Shown: positions 8,130 through 15,695 of the stretch, in pieces
Layout: each line of letters opens with the position of its first letter
Numbering within the stretch: position 1 is the stretch's first letter
Source of the DNA: UMGS692 sp963653425
Lineage (GTDB): Bacteria > Bacillota > Clostridia > Christensenellales > CAG-314
Assembly: GCA_963653425.1 (NCBI GenBank)
Contig: CAVJWC010000005.1
Coordinates: 1-64,000, forward strand
DNA length: 64,000 nt
Reading direction: 5' to 3'
The notes under the pieces: generated by a model
Seen by the model: only the letters and a program-made list of their open reading frames with translations
What the model was told of the DNA's origin: nothing
The model's database searches: none
Position numbers and translations under genes: made by a program

Positions 8130-8300
8130 GTCGCTGTCAATGTTTTTTAAGTCCGAAAAAAGAAAACGTTATCGCAGTCAAGGTTTTTAAGCAAAGAAAC
8201 GACTATCACAGTCAAGGTCTTTAAGACTAAAAAAAGATTATCGCAGTCAAAGCGGCTTTTAAGCAAAGAAAGACTATCGCAATTAAAACGGATTTCTGTC
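8130..8300. repeat. Imperfect tandem array, about 35-bp period
   Basis: Units built on TATCGCAGTCAAGG, then TTTTTAAG and an A-rich segment, occur with landmarks at 8130, 8171, 8205, 8240 and 8276 (34-41 bp apart). It lies upstream of the promoter at 8033-8061 and has no coding support. Confidence 0.75.
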
Positions 8301-8344
8301 CGAAAAGAGGAACCCGAAGGCTCCTCTTTGGATTATCGTTTTTT

Positions 8345-8600
8345 GCGGTGATTTCAATCGTTTGGCATTCCCTGCAACACCCGTATTTTTACCTGAATAA
8401 ATCGGTTTATCCGTCGCCGTTTCCGTCTTACGCACGTAAAGTACGCCGTCAGCCCAAAGCCTCGGTTAAGCCGGGCAGTGGTTTCTTCTCCGTAAAAACG
8501 CTACGCGCTACGGCTGTATATTTCGGCGAATTAAAAGCGGTTACTGCGGTCGTTGGCGATAACGGACGGAATGCCTTACGAAAGGGCAAATTTGCCGTTC
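8345..8600 (+). repeat. Dispersed intergenic repeat, family B, copy 2
   Basis: This copy aligns with 4232-4450. Shared pieces are CGTATTTTTACCTGAATAAA, CGGTTTATCCGTCGCC, GTAAAAACGCTACGCGCTA, GAATTAAAAGCGGTTACTGC and GGCGATAACGGACGGAATGC. Together with the two arrays it fills the 970-bp space 7760-8731, which holds no gene I can support. A 110-codon open frame over this copy is not kept in the other copies. Confidence 0.75.
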
Positions 8601-8731
8601 GGGAGGATAAGCCGAGTATATCCGAAAAACAGGGTGCGGAAGTTAAAAGCCAAGCGGTAACGCGAAAAACCAAACGTTAAGCTTTACGTAGCTTAATGCA
8701 CGCGTCGGGTGGCGTCCGTTACGCCTGAATA

Positions 8732-9586
8732 CTACACCGTACCCGAGACGGTCAGGACGGTAGTTCCCGGGGTGACGGTATATGCGCCCGTGGCTTCGTT
8801 TTGGGTGAAAGTCGCTTTGGGAACGGTTATCCTGCCGGCTACGGTAGCGAAAACTCCGCCCGAAGAGTCGTAGGTGTAATCGTCGTTCACCGAAAGAATA
8901 GAACCGTCGAGACTTACCGTAAGGTTACCGAGAACGGGACTGAACGTGTCGCTTACGACTGCGTTGGCGGAAGCCGAAGCTTCGGTGTTGCCGTAATTCT
9001 GTATAACGAAAGTATAAGTCAGCGTTCCGGCACCGCTTACGGTTGCGGGTTCCACGCTCTTGACTATGGCGAGTTCCGGATCGGAAGAAGCGTTTACGGT
9101 TGCTGAGGCGGAGAGGGGAGAAGTTATGCCCGTACCCGTAATCGTAGCCGTGTTTTCTATGGTCGAACCGAGAGCCATGGGCGCGTATTCGGTAAGGCTT
9201 GCTTCGTAGACGAGAGAAGCGTTGCCTCCTGCGGGAACGGTTATTCCCGAGATAACGAGAGGCGGTCCCGCGGTAACGGAAGGCGCGCTTTGAAGAACGC
9301 CGTTGACGTAAAACTTTATCGAGCCGTTCACGTAGTTTAACGGGTATACCGTGCCTGCGTTGAATTCGTAACCGCCGAGATTATCGGAAAGGCTTATTCC
9401 CGTGAGCGCGACCGCTCCCGAATTTATGAGATTTATAACGTAAGCCAGGGTATTGCTCTGCGAATAATTACTGCGCACGGCGTCTTTCGACGCGGACAAA
9501 GCCTCTACGAGATTGCCCGTCGTCGTATTGGAATTTATCGTTCTGTTGTTATAAGTGAGCTGAGCCTGATTGGTAAACTGTGCCAT
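8732..9586 (-). CDS. DUF11-type beta-sandwich repeat protein
   Basis: The 284-residue protein begins MAQFTNQAQLTYNN and contains two copies of a Thr/Ser/Gly-rich beta-sandwich module with NTATITG and SVEPATVSGAGTLTYTF, the pattern of DUF11 (conserved repeat domain) proteins of Clostridia. No signal peptide or membrane segment is visible, so how it would reach the surface is unclear. The start at 9586 was chosen because GGAGG lies just before it; an ATG at 9601 would place that GGAGG inside the coding region. A TATAAT (9632-9637, minus strand) and a small AGAGAG/CTCTCT hairpin lie upstream. The molecular role is unknown; a structural or surface-layer-associated role is only a guess. Confidence 0.8.
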   Translation of the reverse strand: MAQFTNQAQLTYNNRTINSNTTTGNLVEALSASKDAVRSNYSQSNTLAYVINLINSGAVALTGISLSDNLGGYEFNAGTVYPLNYVNGSIKFYVNGVLQSAPSVTAGPPLVISGITVPAGGNASLVYEASLTEYAPMALGSTIENTATITGTGITSPLSASATVNASSDPELAIVKSVEPATVSGAGTLTYTFVIQNYGNTEASASANAVVSDTFSPVLGNLTVSLDGSILSVNDDYTYDSSGGVFATVAGRITVPKATFTQNEATGAYTVTPGTTVLTVSGTV

Positions 9587-9754
9587 ATAAATTACCTCCA
9601 CTTCTGTGTTAAGAGAGTTGCTCTCTAAGATATTATATTAGCGGAGGCTTTTTTGTGATTACCGGTAAAAATCAAATAAAATTACGCCGAAAAAAAACGA
9701 AACGCAGAGCGACTGCTTTTATCGGGAGTTCCCGAGGAAAGGTAAAAACGCATA

Positions 9755-9785
9755 AAAAAGGAGGCTTTCCTTTCGGGAAGCCTCT
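9755..9785 (-). terminator. Terminator of gdhA
   Basis: Reading the minus strand, GAGGCTTCCC pairs across a short loop with GGAAAGCCTC and is followed by CTTTTTT. It lies 45 bp beyond the gdhA stop codon. Confidence 0.85.
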
Positions 9786-9830
9786 TCTTTGTTTCAATTT
9801 ATTCGGTTCAATCAAAACGCGTTTAAGGTA

Positions 9831-11180
9831 TTAAACCAAACCCTGAGCGAGCATAGCGTCTGCAACTTTCTTGAAGCCTGCAAGGTTTGCGCCCATAACG
9901 AGGTTATAACCAAGGTGATATTCGTCGAGAACGTCAACGATCTGCTTATGAATGTTCTTCATGATGTTCTTAAGCTGATTGTCAACTTCTTCTGCCGTCC
10001 AGCTGAGTCTTTCGCTGTTCTGAGACATTTCGAGACCGGAAACCGCTACACCGCCTGCGTTAACAGCCTTGGAGGGGCATACGAGAACGCCGTGTTCCTG
10101 CATGTAAGCGAGAGCTTCGTTCGTGGTGGGCATGTTGGAAACTTCGTTAACGAGTTTGATACCCATATCAACGATTGCTTTTGCGTCTTCGATTCTGATT
10201 TCGTTCTGCATAGCGCAAGGCATATAGATGTCAGCCTTAACGTTACCCCAAGGTTTCTTGCCGGCAACGAATTCGCAACCGTACTTGTCTGCGTAATCCT
10301 TAACTTTGTTTCTTCCGCTTGCACGCATTTCGAGCATGTAATCGATCTTTTCGCCGGAAACGCCGTCTTTGTCGTAAATGTATCCGTCGGGTCCGCTGAG
10401 GGTGAGAACCTTACCGCCGAGTTCGGTGATCTTGAGAGCTGCGCCCCAAGCAACGTTGCCGAAACCGGAGAGACAGAAAGTCTTACCTTTGATGGTGTCG
10501 CCCTGATGAGCGAGAACTTCGTTAAGGAAGTAAGTTGCGCCGAAACCGGTAGCTTCGGGTCTGATAAGGCTGCCGCCGAAAGAACGGCCCTTGCCGGTGA
10601 GAACGCCGTTTTCGTAAGCGTTTCTGATACGTTTATACTGTCCGAAGAGGTAACCGATTTCTCTTCCGCCAACACCCATATCGCCTGCCGGTACGTCTAC
10701 GTCCGGTCCGATGTGACGATAAAGTTCGGTCATGAAGCTCTGGCAGAATCTCATAACTTCAGCGTCGGACTTTCCGGCGGGATCGAAGTCACTGCCGCCC
10801 TTGCCGCCGCCCATGGGAAGGCTGGTAAGGCTGTTCTTGAAGGTCTGTTCAAAACCGAGGAACTTAATGATGCTGAGGTTTACGTTAGACTGGAAACGAA
10901 GGCCTCCCTTGTAGGGTCCGATAGCAGAGTTGAACTGAACTCTGTAACCGCGGTTAACGTGAGGCTGTCCCTTATCGTCCGTCCAGGGTACTCTGAACAT
11001 AATCTGACGTTCGGGTTCTACGAGACGCTCGAGAATAGCGTTCTTTCTGTAAAGTTCTTCGTTTGCTTCTACTACGGGAGCAAGAGAAGTAAGAACTTCT
11101 TTTACGGTCTGCATAAATTCGGGTTGTCCCGGATTCTTAGCTTCTGTAGCGGCTATAACTTCATTAATGTAGTTAGACAT
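9831..11180 (-). CDS. gdhA: NADP-type glutamate dehydrogenase
   Basis: The enzyme interconverts 2-oxoglutarate plus ammonia and glutamate. At 449 residues it matches the hexameric bacterial type. Visible family signatures are the N-terminal substrate domain with PYKGGLRF and LPMGGGKGGSDFDP (the catalytic Lys region), VPAGDMGVGGREIGYLFGQY, and the dinucleotide-binding GFGNVAWGAA. The start at 11180 is set by GGAGG 8 bp upstream; longer in-frame ATGs reach into the promoter. A near-consensus promoter at 11239-11267 and a terminator at 9755-9785 make it a single-gene unit. The NADP preference is inferred from overall similarity to GdhA of this length. Confidence 0.96.
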   Translation of the reverse strand: MSNYINEVIAATEAKNPGQPEFMQTVKEVLTSLAPVVEANEELYRKNAILERLVEPERQIMFRVPWTDDKGQPHVNRGYRVQFNSAIGPYKGGLRFQSNVNLSIIKFLGFEQTFKNSLTSLPMGGGKGGSDFDPAGKSDAEVMRFCQSFMTELYRHIGPDVDVPAGDMGVGGREIGYLFGQYKRIRNAYENGVLTGKGRSFGGSLIRPEATGFGATYFLNEVLAHQGDTIKGKTFCLSGFGNVAWGAALKITELGGKVLTLSGPDGYIYDKDGVSGEKIDYMLEMRASGRNKVKDYADKYGCEFVAGKKPWGNVKADIYMPCAMQNEIRIEDAKAIVDMGIKLVNEVSNMPTTNEALAYMQEHGVLVCPSKAVNAGGVAVSGLEMSQNSERLSWTAEEVDNQLKNIMKNIHKQIVDVLDEYHLGYNLVMGANLAGFKKVADAMLAQGLV

Positions 11181-11238
11181 GTTTTTCCTCCACATATTCT
11201 TGGGATTGTCCTTTCGGCTATCCCGTTTATCACTTGCA

Positions 11239-11267
11239 ATTATATTGGTTCGTCGGCATAAAGTCAA
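11239..11267 (-). promoter_or_regulatory. Promoter of gdhA
   Basis: On the minus strand TTGACT (11262-11267), 17 bp, TATAAT (11239-11244). It is the strongest-looking promoter in the window, about 60 bp before the gdhA start. Confidence 0.9.
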
Positions 11268-11342
11268 GTAAAATCCGAACTTTTCGCGTTATTTTTATTG
11301 CGTAAATTTATACCAGTAGCGCGTTAACGTCAAGATTAAACT

Positions 11343-11954
11343 TTATTTACTCAAATTATCCTTATCCGAATCCTTGTCCGAAGCGTACTCTTCTTCGAGG
11401 GGAACGACGGCTTTTTTGACGGGCAGAAAAACGCCGATTCCCGCTATTCCGCCTATAAGAGCGGTAACGAGCTGGATTATGCCGTAGTTGATTTTAAGCA
11501 TAGCCACGCCCTTTTCGGGAATGCCTATAAGCGAGATAATCACGCCCGCGAGAAGAAAACTCATATACGCCCATTTAAGCGCGGAACCTGCGATTATTCC
11601 GATAATCGTTCTTACGGTAAAGGAATTTATCTTGTTTCTGAGAAGCTTTTCCAAAAAATAAAGTCCGAGTACGAAAAGAACGTTTGCTATCGCGACGAAG
11701 GGCATTAACTGCGGATAGCGCATATGTCCCGTAACGAAACCCATAACGGGCGTAAGACAGCCTACGATAAGTCCGCTTTTCACACCCACCAGAAGCACGG
11801 AAACGCACAGAACGGCGTTAATGAGGCTTGCGCTGAAAAAGTTTGAGGGGAGAGCGGGTACGGCTCCGCCTATCATATCTCCGAGATACTGAAAAAGAAC
11901 CACGAGCGCCAGCATTATAGCCGTTCTCGCCACGAATTTTGCCGTTTTCGTCAT
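11343..11954 (-). CDS. ECF transporter substrate-binding (S) subunit, substrate unknown
   Basis: This 203-residue membrane protein has about six hydrophobic segments, beginning ARTAIMLALVVLFQYLGDM and ending in a charged tail (DKDSDKDNLSK). The opening TAIMLALVVL with small residues resembles S components of energy-coupling factor transporters, which bind a vitamin or metal and dock on a shared EcfA1-A2-T module. That module is encoded at 37.3-39.8 kb. AAGGAG lies 10 bp before the ATG. No riboswitch was seen in the leader, so the substrate cannot be inferred. The predicted promoter lies 280 bp upstream, with two tandem arrays in between. Confidence 0.7.
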   Translation of the reverse strand: MTKTAKFVARTAIMLALVVLFQYLGDMIGGAVPALPSNFFSASLINAVLCVSVLLVGVKSGLIVGCLTPVMGFVTGHMRYPQLMPFVAIANVLFVLGLYFLEKLLRNKINSFTVRTIIGIIAGSALKWAYMSFLLAGVIISLIGIPEKGVAMLKINYGIIQLVTALIGGIAGIGVFLPVKKAVVPLEEEYASDKDSDKDNLSK

Positions 11955-12004
11955 TTGTAATTACTCCTTACGGTACGCGATATGCGTTTTTTGTTGCATT
12001 TTTC

Positions 12005-12195
12005 GCTTAAAACCAAAGCTTTCCGCTGTGATTTTGCTTAAAATCAAAGCTTTTCGCTATGTTTTCGCTTGAAACCAAAGCGTTCAGGCTTCGGAAAGGC
12101 GTTCGGGTTTTCCGATTAAATAAATCCGGGCACTGAAACCGTTAAATGAAATTAAGTACTGAAACCTATTGAATGAATCCGAGTACTGAAACCGT
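12005..12195. repeat. Two adjacent tandem arrays, 31-bp and 26/27-bp periods
   Basis: The first array repeats GCTTAAAACCAAAGC-type units at 12005, 12036 and 12067 (31 bp apart). The second repeats ACTGAAACC units at 12132, 12158 and 12185 (26 and 27 bp). Both lie between the predicted promoter (12235-12262) and the start of the S-subunit gene, so they would be transcribed as leader. The rest of 11955-12436 holds nothing further I can support. Confidence 0.8.
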
Positions 12196-12234
12196 TAAAC
12201 GAATTTAACTCGCGGAACTCAACGCACGGAAATT

Positions 12235-12262
12235 ATTATAACATAAAAAAGCTCGGTGCAAA
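12235..12262 (-). promoter_or_regulatory. Promoter upstream of the ECF S-subunit gene
   Basis: On the minus strand TTTGCA (12257-12262), 16 bp, TATAAT (12235-12240). It would give a leader of about 275 nt. Confidence 0.6.
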
Positions 12263-12436
12263 CGAAAATTACGGCAGAATTTTGTATTTTCCGCCGTAAA
12301 TGATATTACCCTGTTAAAGCACGCGCCCGTAACCGTAATCCGAAGTCCGATTATCTCCCGTTTTATAAAATCGCGCGTTCCCGTTAAATACCGAACGCCT
12401 TATTAAATACGGAATGCCTTTGAATTCGTAGCTTAA

Positions 12437-13801
12437 TCAGATTACGGTATATCCTTCCGTACCTTTTATTACTTTTAAGATATTTTCTTCTTCGAGAGTG
12501 GCACAGTTTATATACACGAAATATTCTTCGTTATCGTTTACACACCTGAATTCGTAGCAGAGTATTTCTGCGTCGTTTTTGGGTATTAAAGCAATTTTCG
12601 TCTCTTTTACGGTGAGACTTTCGGACAAACGTTTTACGGCTTCCCGTGTTTTGTCTTCGGAAAGAGTCAGATCGCGACGGGTGTGATTAAAGACGTAACT
12701 GCTGCCTTCAATTCCGACGACAACTCCCTTTACCGTGTCGACGGTGACCTTCACGAGGTTGGGGTAGATTATTATTCCGTTCACGGCGGGGCAGAGATTA
12801 ACGTAAACGTAGCCTTCTATGGATTTACTCACCCACACGGCTTTTACGTCGTAACCCGCTTTACGCGCGAACTCTTCCGCGACCAAGACGCATTCGTCCT
12901 TTCCGAGAACTTCGGTAACTTCTTCTCTTTCCGAGTATCCGTTCATCTGAACGATATATCCGCCCGTAGAAGTCGCGTTTATTTCGAAGTTTCCTTTATC
13001 CGTGGAAACGGAAAAACTATGCGTGAGTGCGGATTTAGCGAGAAAACTCGTCTTATAAACGACTTCGTTTACCGAGTAGTCCGCTAAAAGTTCCGAGATT
13101 TTGTCTTTAAGTCGGCTTACGCTGTAAGTTTCTCCCGAGAGTTTGCTTTTATCCGTTAAATCTTTTCCGTCGGAAAAAGGTCCGTCGTAGATAAGCCGAG
13201 GGTATTCGAAAGTTTCCTGCTTTTCTTCCGAAGAGAAACTTCCGCTCATTGAAAAACCGTCGCTTTGACCAAACGCCTTCGAAAGCGAAACGCCGTCAAG
13301 ACTTTCGAGCGTTTTGTTTATATTTCCGCTTAAAAGATTCGCGGTCTTTTTCATTTCGGTAATGACAGCCAAGTCTTCCTCGGTTAAATCCTTGCCCGAA
13401 TTAAGTTTTTTAAGAAGCGACTTGGAGTAATCGGTAACCTGATTTATAAACTTCACCGTTCTGCTCACGTCTTCCCTGTAAAAAGGAATAAGCGAAGCGT
13501 AACTTTCCGCGGCTTCTCCCTGTAAAGTAAGTTTTACGAGAAGTTCGTGACGGATTTCTTTCGAAGAGGAGAGGGCGGTTTTTCCGAGATTGACTTCGAT
13601 GTTGTTCATAGCGTCCGCAAGCCCGTAAAAACTACTGCGCATATAGTTTTCGAGCGCGTAGGATTGAGTCTGTGCGGTTTGGTTTTCCTTCGAGCTTTTT
13701 ATAAAAGCGACGGCTAAAACCGACGATGAAATTATTCCGACCAAAGCAAAACAAACGGCTGTTATAAGCCAAATTTCCGTGGCTTTACGATTTTCGTTCA
13801 T
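12437..13801 (-). CDS. ypeB: Germination protein YpeB
   Basis: This 454-residue protein has one N-terminal membrane segment (about residues 10-32), then a long helical region, and a C-terminal half with three PepSY-like repeats (around residues 260-450). Its position directly after sleB is diagnostic. In spore formers YpeB is held in the inner forespore membrane region and is needed to localise and stabilise the cortex hydrolase SleB. AAGGAG lies 8 bp before the ATG and the gap to sleB is 25 bp, so the two are co-transcribed. The known operon is expressed in the forespore under sigma-G; I could not pick out a convincing sigma-G promoter here. Confidence 0.92.
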   Translation of the reverse strand: MNENRKATEIWLITAVCFALVGIISSSVLAVAFIKSSKENQTAQTQSYALENYMRSSFYGLADAMNNIEVNLGKTALSSSKEIRHELLVKLTLQGEAAESYASLIPFYREDVSRTVKFINQVTDYSKSLLKKLNSGKDLTEEDLAVITEMKKTANLLSGNINKTLESLDGVSLSKAFGQSDGFSMSGSFSSEEKQETFEYPRLIYDGPFSDGKDLTDKSKLSGETYSVSRLKDKISELLADYSVNEVVYKTSFLAKSALTHSFSVSTDKGNFEINATSTGGYIVQMNGYSEREEVTEVLGKDECVLVAEEFARKAGYDVKAVWVSKSIEGYVYVNLCPAVNGIIIYPNLVKVTVDTVKGVVVGIEGSSYVFNHTRRDLTLSEDKTREAVKRLSESLTVKETKIALIPKNDAEILCYEFRCVNDNEEYFVYINCATLEEENILKVIKGTEGYTVI

Positions 13802-13826
13802 GGTAGTCTCCTTTATTCGTCCGTTT

Positions 13827-14501
13827 TCATGTGCAGAAAACGTGGTTTCCTATGGTTACGACGACGGGACGGCTTCTTATCCATTTGTTGGTAGCCGTTT
13901 TGGGGTTATAATAGTACACGCACCCGTAAGTCGGATCCCAGCCGTTAAGAGCGTCCTGCGCCGCCCTCAGACATTCGTCGTCCGTTCCGAGATTTATCTG
14001 TCCGTCGTCAACTGCGGTAAAGGCTCCCGACTGATAAATTACGCCCGAAACGGTATTTGGGAAGCTACTGCTTTTGACCCGGTTGAGAATTACCGCGGCA
14101 ACCGCGACTTTGCCCGTGTAAGGTTCTCCGCGCGCTTCTCCGTAAACGCATCTGGCAAGAAGATATAGGTCGTTTCCGCTCGCCGAAGCCTGTCCCGAAG
14201 AAGAAGTAAGCGTAATGCCCATCGCCGCAGCCGTTTTCGCGCCTACGATTCCGTCCGCCGTGAGTCCGTTCTTTCTTTGAAAATACCTGACCGCGGTTAC
14301 GGTTTTGCTTCCGTAAATTCCGTCCGCGTTTCCCGTGTAATATCCCCAGTTTTTGAGCTTTGTCTGTACCTTTTTAACCAGAGAACCCGAACTGCCCTGT
14401 CTTAAAACTTCCGCGTCCGCGCTTTTTAAGGTCGCCGTAAACGCTACTGCCACGCACAAAAACAGACATAACGCCAAAGCGACTTTCTTTCCTTTTTTCA
14501 T
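13827..14501 (-). CDS. sleB: Spore cortex-lytic enzyme SleB
   Basis: SleB is a 224-residue exported lytic transglycosylase that degrades spore cortex peptidoglycan during germination. It shows a signal peptide (cleavage near SADA-EV, residue 30), a peptidoglycan-binding domain (about residues 33-95, with LKNWGYYTGNADGIYG and FQRKNGLTADGIVG), a short Ser-rich linker, and a hydrolase_2 catalytic domain. The catalytic domain has LARCVYGEARGEPY, where Glu122 is the expected catalytic acid, and a C-terminal CVYYYNP and VVVTIGNHVF. AAAGGAG precedes the ATG by about 8 bp. The gene is followed by ypeB. Confidence 0.95.
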   Translation of the reverse strand: MKKGKKVALALCLFLCVAVAFTATLKSADAEVLRQGSSGSLVKKVQTKLKNWGYYTGNADGIYGSKTVTAVRYFQRKNGLTADGIVGAKTAAAMGITLTSSSGQASASGNDLYLLARCVYGEARGEPYTGKVAVAAVILNRVKSSSFPNTVSGVIYQSGAFTAVDDGQINLGTDDECLRAAQDALNGWDPTYGCVYYYNPKTATNKWIRSRPVVVTIGNHVFCT

Positions 14502-14530
14502 AACTTTTCACTCCTTTTTGTTTTTAAATT

Positions 14531-14640
14531 CGTTTCGTCATTCGGCTTGATTATAAATCGGTTTTACCTTGATTCGGGTTTCGTCATAAACTCGTTTCAT
14601 TATCCGGCGTCGTTTTATCTGCTCCCGTTTTTCCGTAAAC
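14531..14640. repeat. Degenerate tandem array, about 17-bp period
   Basis: CGTTT/GGTTT landmarks at 14531, 14544, 14560, 14577, 14593, 14611 and 14626 repeat roughly every 16-17 bp. The array lies just upstream of sleB. The remainder, 14641-14850, shows no gene or clear motif. Confidence 0.5.
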
Positions 14641-14854
14641 AGTCTTTTCCGTTATAAGTCAGCCGTTTCCGTTTGAACGAACGGTTTATAGCAGAATGTT
14701 TCCCCTTTTTCGCGTTTTGAATACGCCGGTGCGTTTTTAATATAGTTTTTTCTTACGTTTTTCACCTTATTTTTCCGAATTCTTCTAAAAAAAACAAAAG
14801 TCGCTTTATTTCATGAAATGCTGCAAAATATCACTCTTTTTTCTTTTCAAATCG

Positions 14855-14908
14855 TTGACAAATCTTCCGGATTTGTGCTAATATACAATGTGCATAGTAT
14901 GTTGGCAC
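14855..14908 (+). promoter_or_regulatory. Promoter and overlapping palindromic operator of the MarR-family gene
   Basis: TTGACA (14855-14860), 18 bp and TAATAT (14879-14884), with TG upstream of the -10. An imperfect inverted repeat overlaps the -10: GTGCTAATATAC (14875-14886) and GTATGTTGGCAC (14897-14908), matching as inverted arms at 10 of 12 positions. The placement suits repression by the MarR-family product encoded next. A small TTGGC/GCCAA hairpin (14902-14916) follows. Confidence 0.75.
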
Positions 14909-15006
14909 TTCGCCAAGATATGAGTTTAGATTTTACGGCTATGCAGTTTAAGAATGCGCAATGCAAAAACGGCGTTAAAAAATTAAAAAGACGGAGATGA
15001 ACTAAA

Positions 15007-15531
15007 ATGTTGGACAGACAATTTCACAATCAATTAGGTAACAAATTCGACCACTTCATGATGAAATTCCGTTATCATGTAATTCACCCCGTTAACCGAC
15101 TGCTTATTGCCGACGGCGTAAAGCTTTTCTCGCTCAACAGCTCGCTCAGAAGGGCTTTGGGTACCATGCTTAAGATAAACAACGGCGAAGGCTGGTGCAG
15201 TCTGTGCGACCTTGCCACCTACGCTCACCTCGACCGTTCTCACACTACGAAAGCCGTTATCGAACTCGAAAGACTTGGATACGCAAAGAGATTTTACAGA
15301 AAGAACGATAAACGCGTCTACGTGGAACTCCTTCCCGACGGAAAACAGTTCGTTACCGAAGGCGACGAAATGTGGGACGAAGTGCAGACCAATTATTTCA
15401 GCAGGTGTTTAACCGATGACCAGCTCAAAGAACTGGACGAAAGCATAACCAAGGTAATAGACATTCTCGAAAATCTCGATCCCGAAAAATGCGACATTAC
15501 CTGCGTAGAGAATTTCAGACAGGACAGATAA
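15007..15531 (+). CDS. MarR-family transcriptional regulator
   Basis: This 174-residue protein has the MarR winged helix-turn-helix layout. An N-terminal dimerisation helix is followed by SLCDLATYAHLDRSHTTKAV (recognition helix), then a wing with YRKNDKRVYVELLPDGK and C-terminal dimerisation helices. In this family NDKR-x-V-x-L is the characteristic wing. GGAGATG lies 9 bp before the ATG. The promoter at 14855-14884 contains a palindrome that is a likely autoregulatory site. The effector is unknown. The next gene, a giant subtilase, starts 165 bp downstream in the same direction without an obvious terminator between, so it may share the transcript. Confidence 0.9.
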   Translation: MLDRQFHNQLGNKFDHFMMKFRYHVIHPVNRLLIADGVKLFSLNSSLRRALGTMLKINNGEGWCSLCDLATYAHLDRSHTTKAVIELERLGYAKRFYRKNDKRVYVELLPDGKQFVTEGDEMWDEVQTNYFSRCLTDDQLKELDESITKVIDILENLDPEKCDITCVENFRQDR

Positions 15532-15548
15532 ATTTCAATATAAATTTC

Positions 15549-15625
15549 ATAAAAGACGAGTAAGCTTAAAGGTAAGTTTATAAAAGACGAAGTAAGCTGA
15601 AAACGAATTTCCGTAAAAACGGAAT
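15549..15625. repeat. Tandem array, 31-bp period
   Basis: ATAAAAGACGA starts at 15549 and 15580, followed by AGTAAGCT in both units, with a decayed third unit near 15611. It lies between the MarR gene and the subtilase gene. Confidence 0.65.
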
Positions 15626-15695
15626 AAATCACGAACAGCAACGGCAGGACCGTTTACTGTATAAATTTTTTTCACATTTCTTTAAGGAGGAACTC

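Noticed and set aside
8348..8680. A 110-codon open frame
   Set aside because: It lies over dispersed repeat family B copy 2; the other copies do not keep the frame and there is no ribosome binding site.
11955..12300. Vitamin riboswitch (TPP, FMN or cobalamin) upstream of the ECF S subunit
   Set aside because: None of the conserved core motifs were found on the minus strand; the leader is two tandem arrays.
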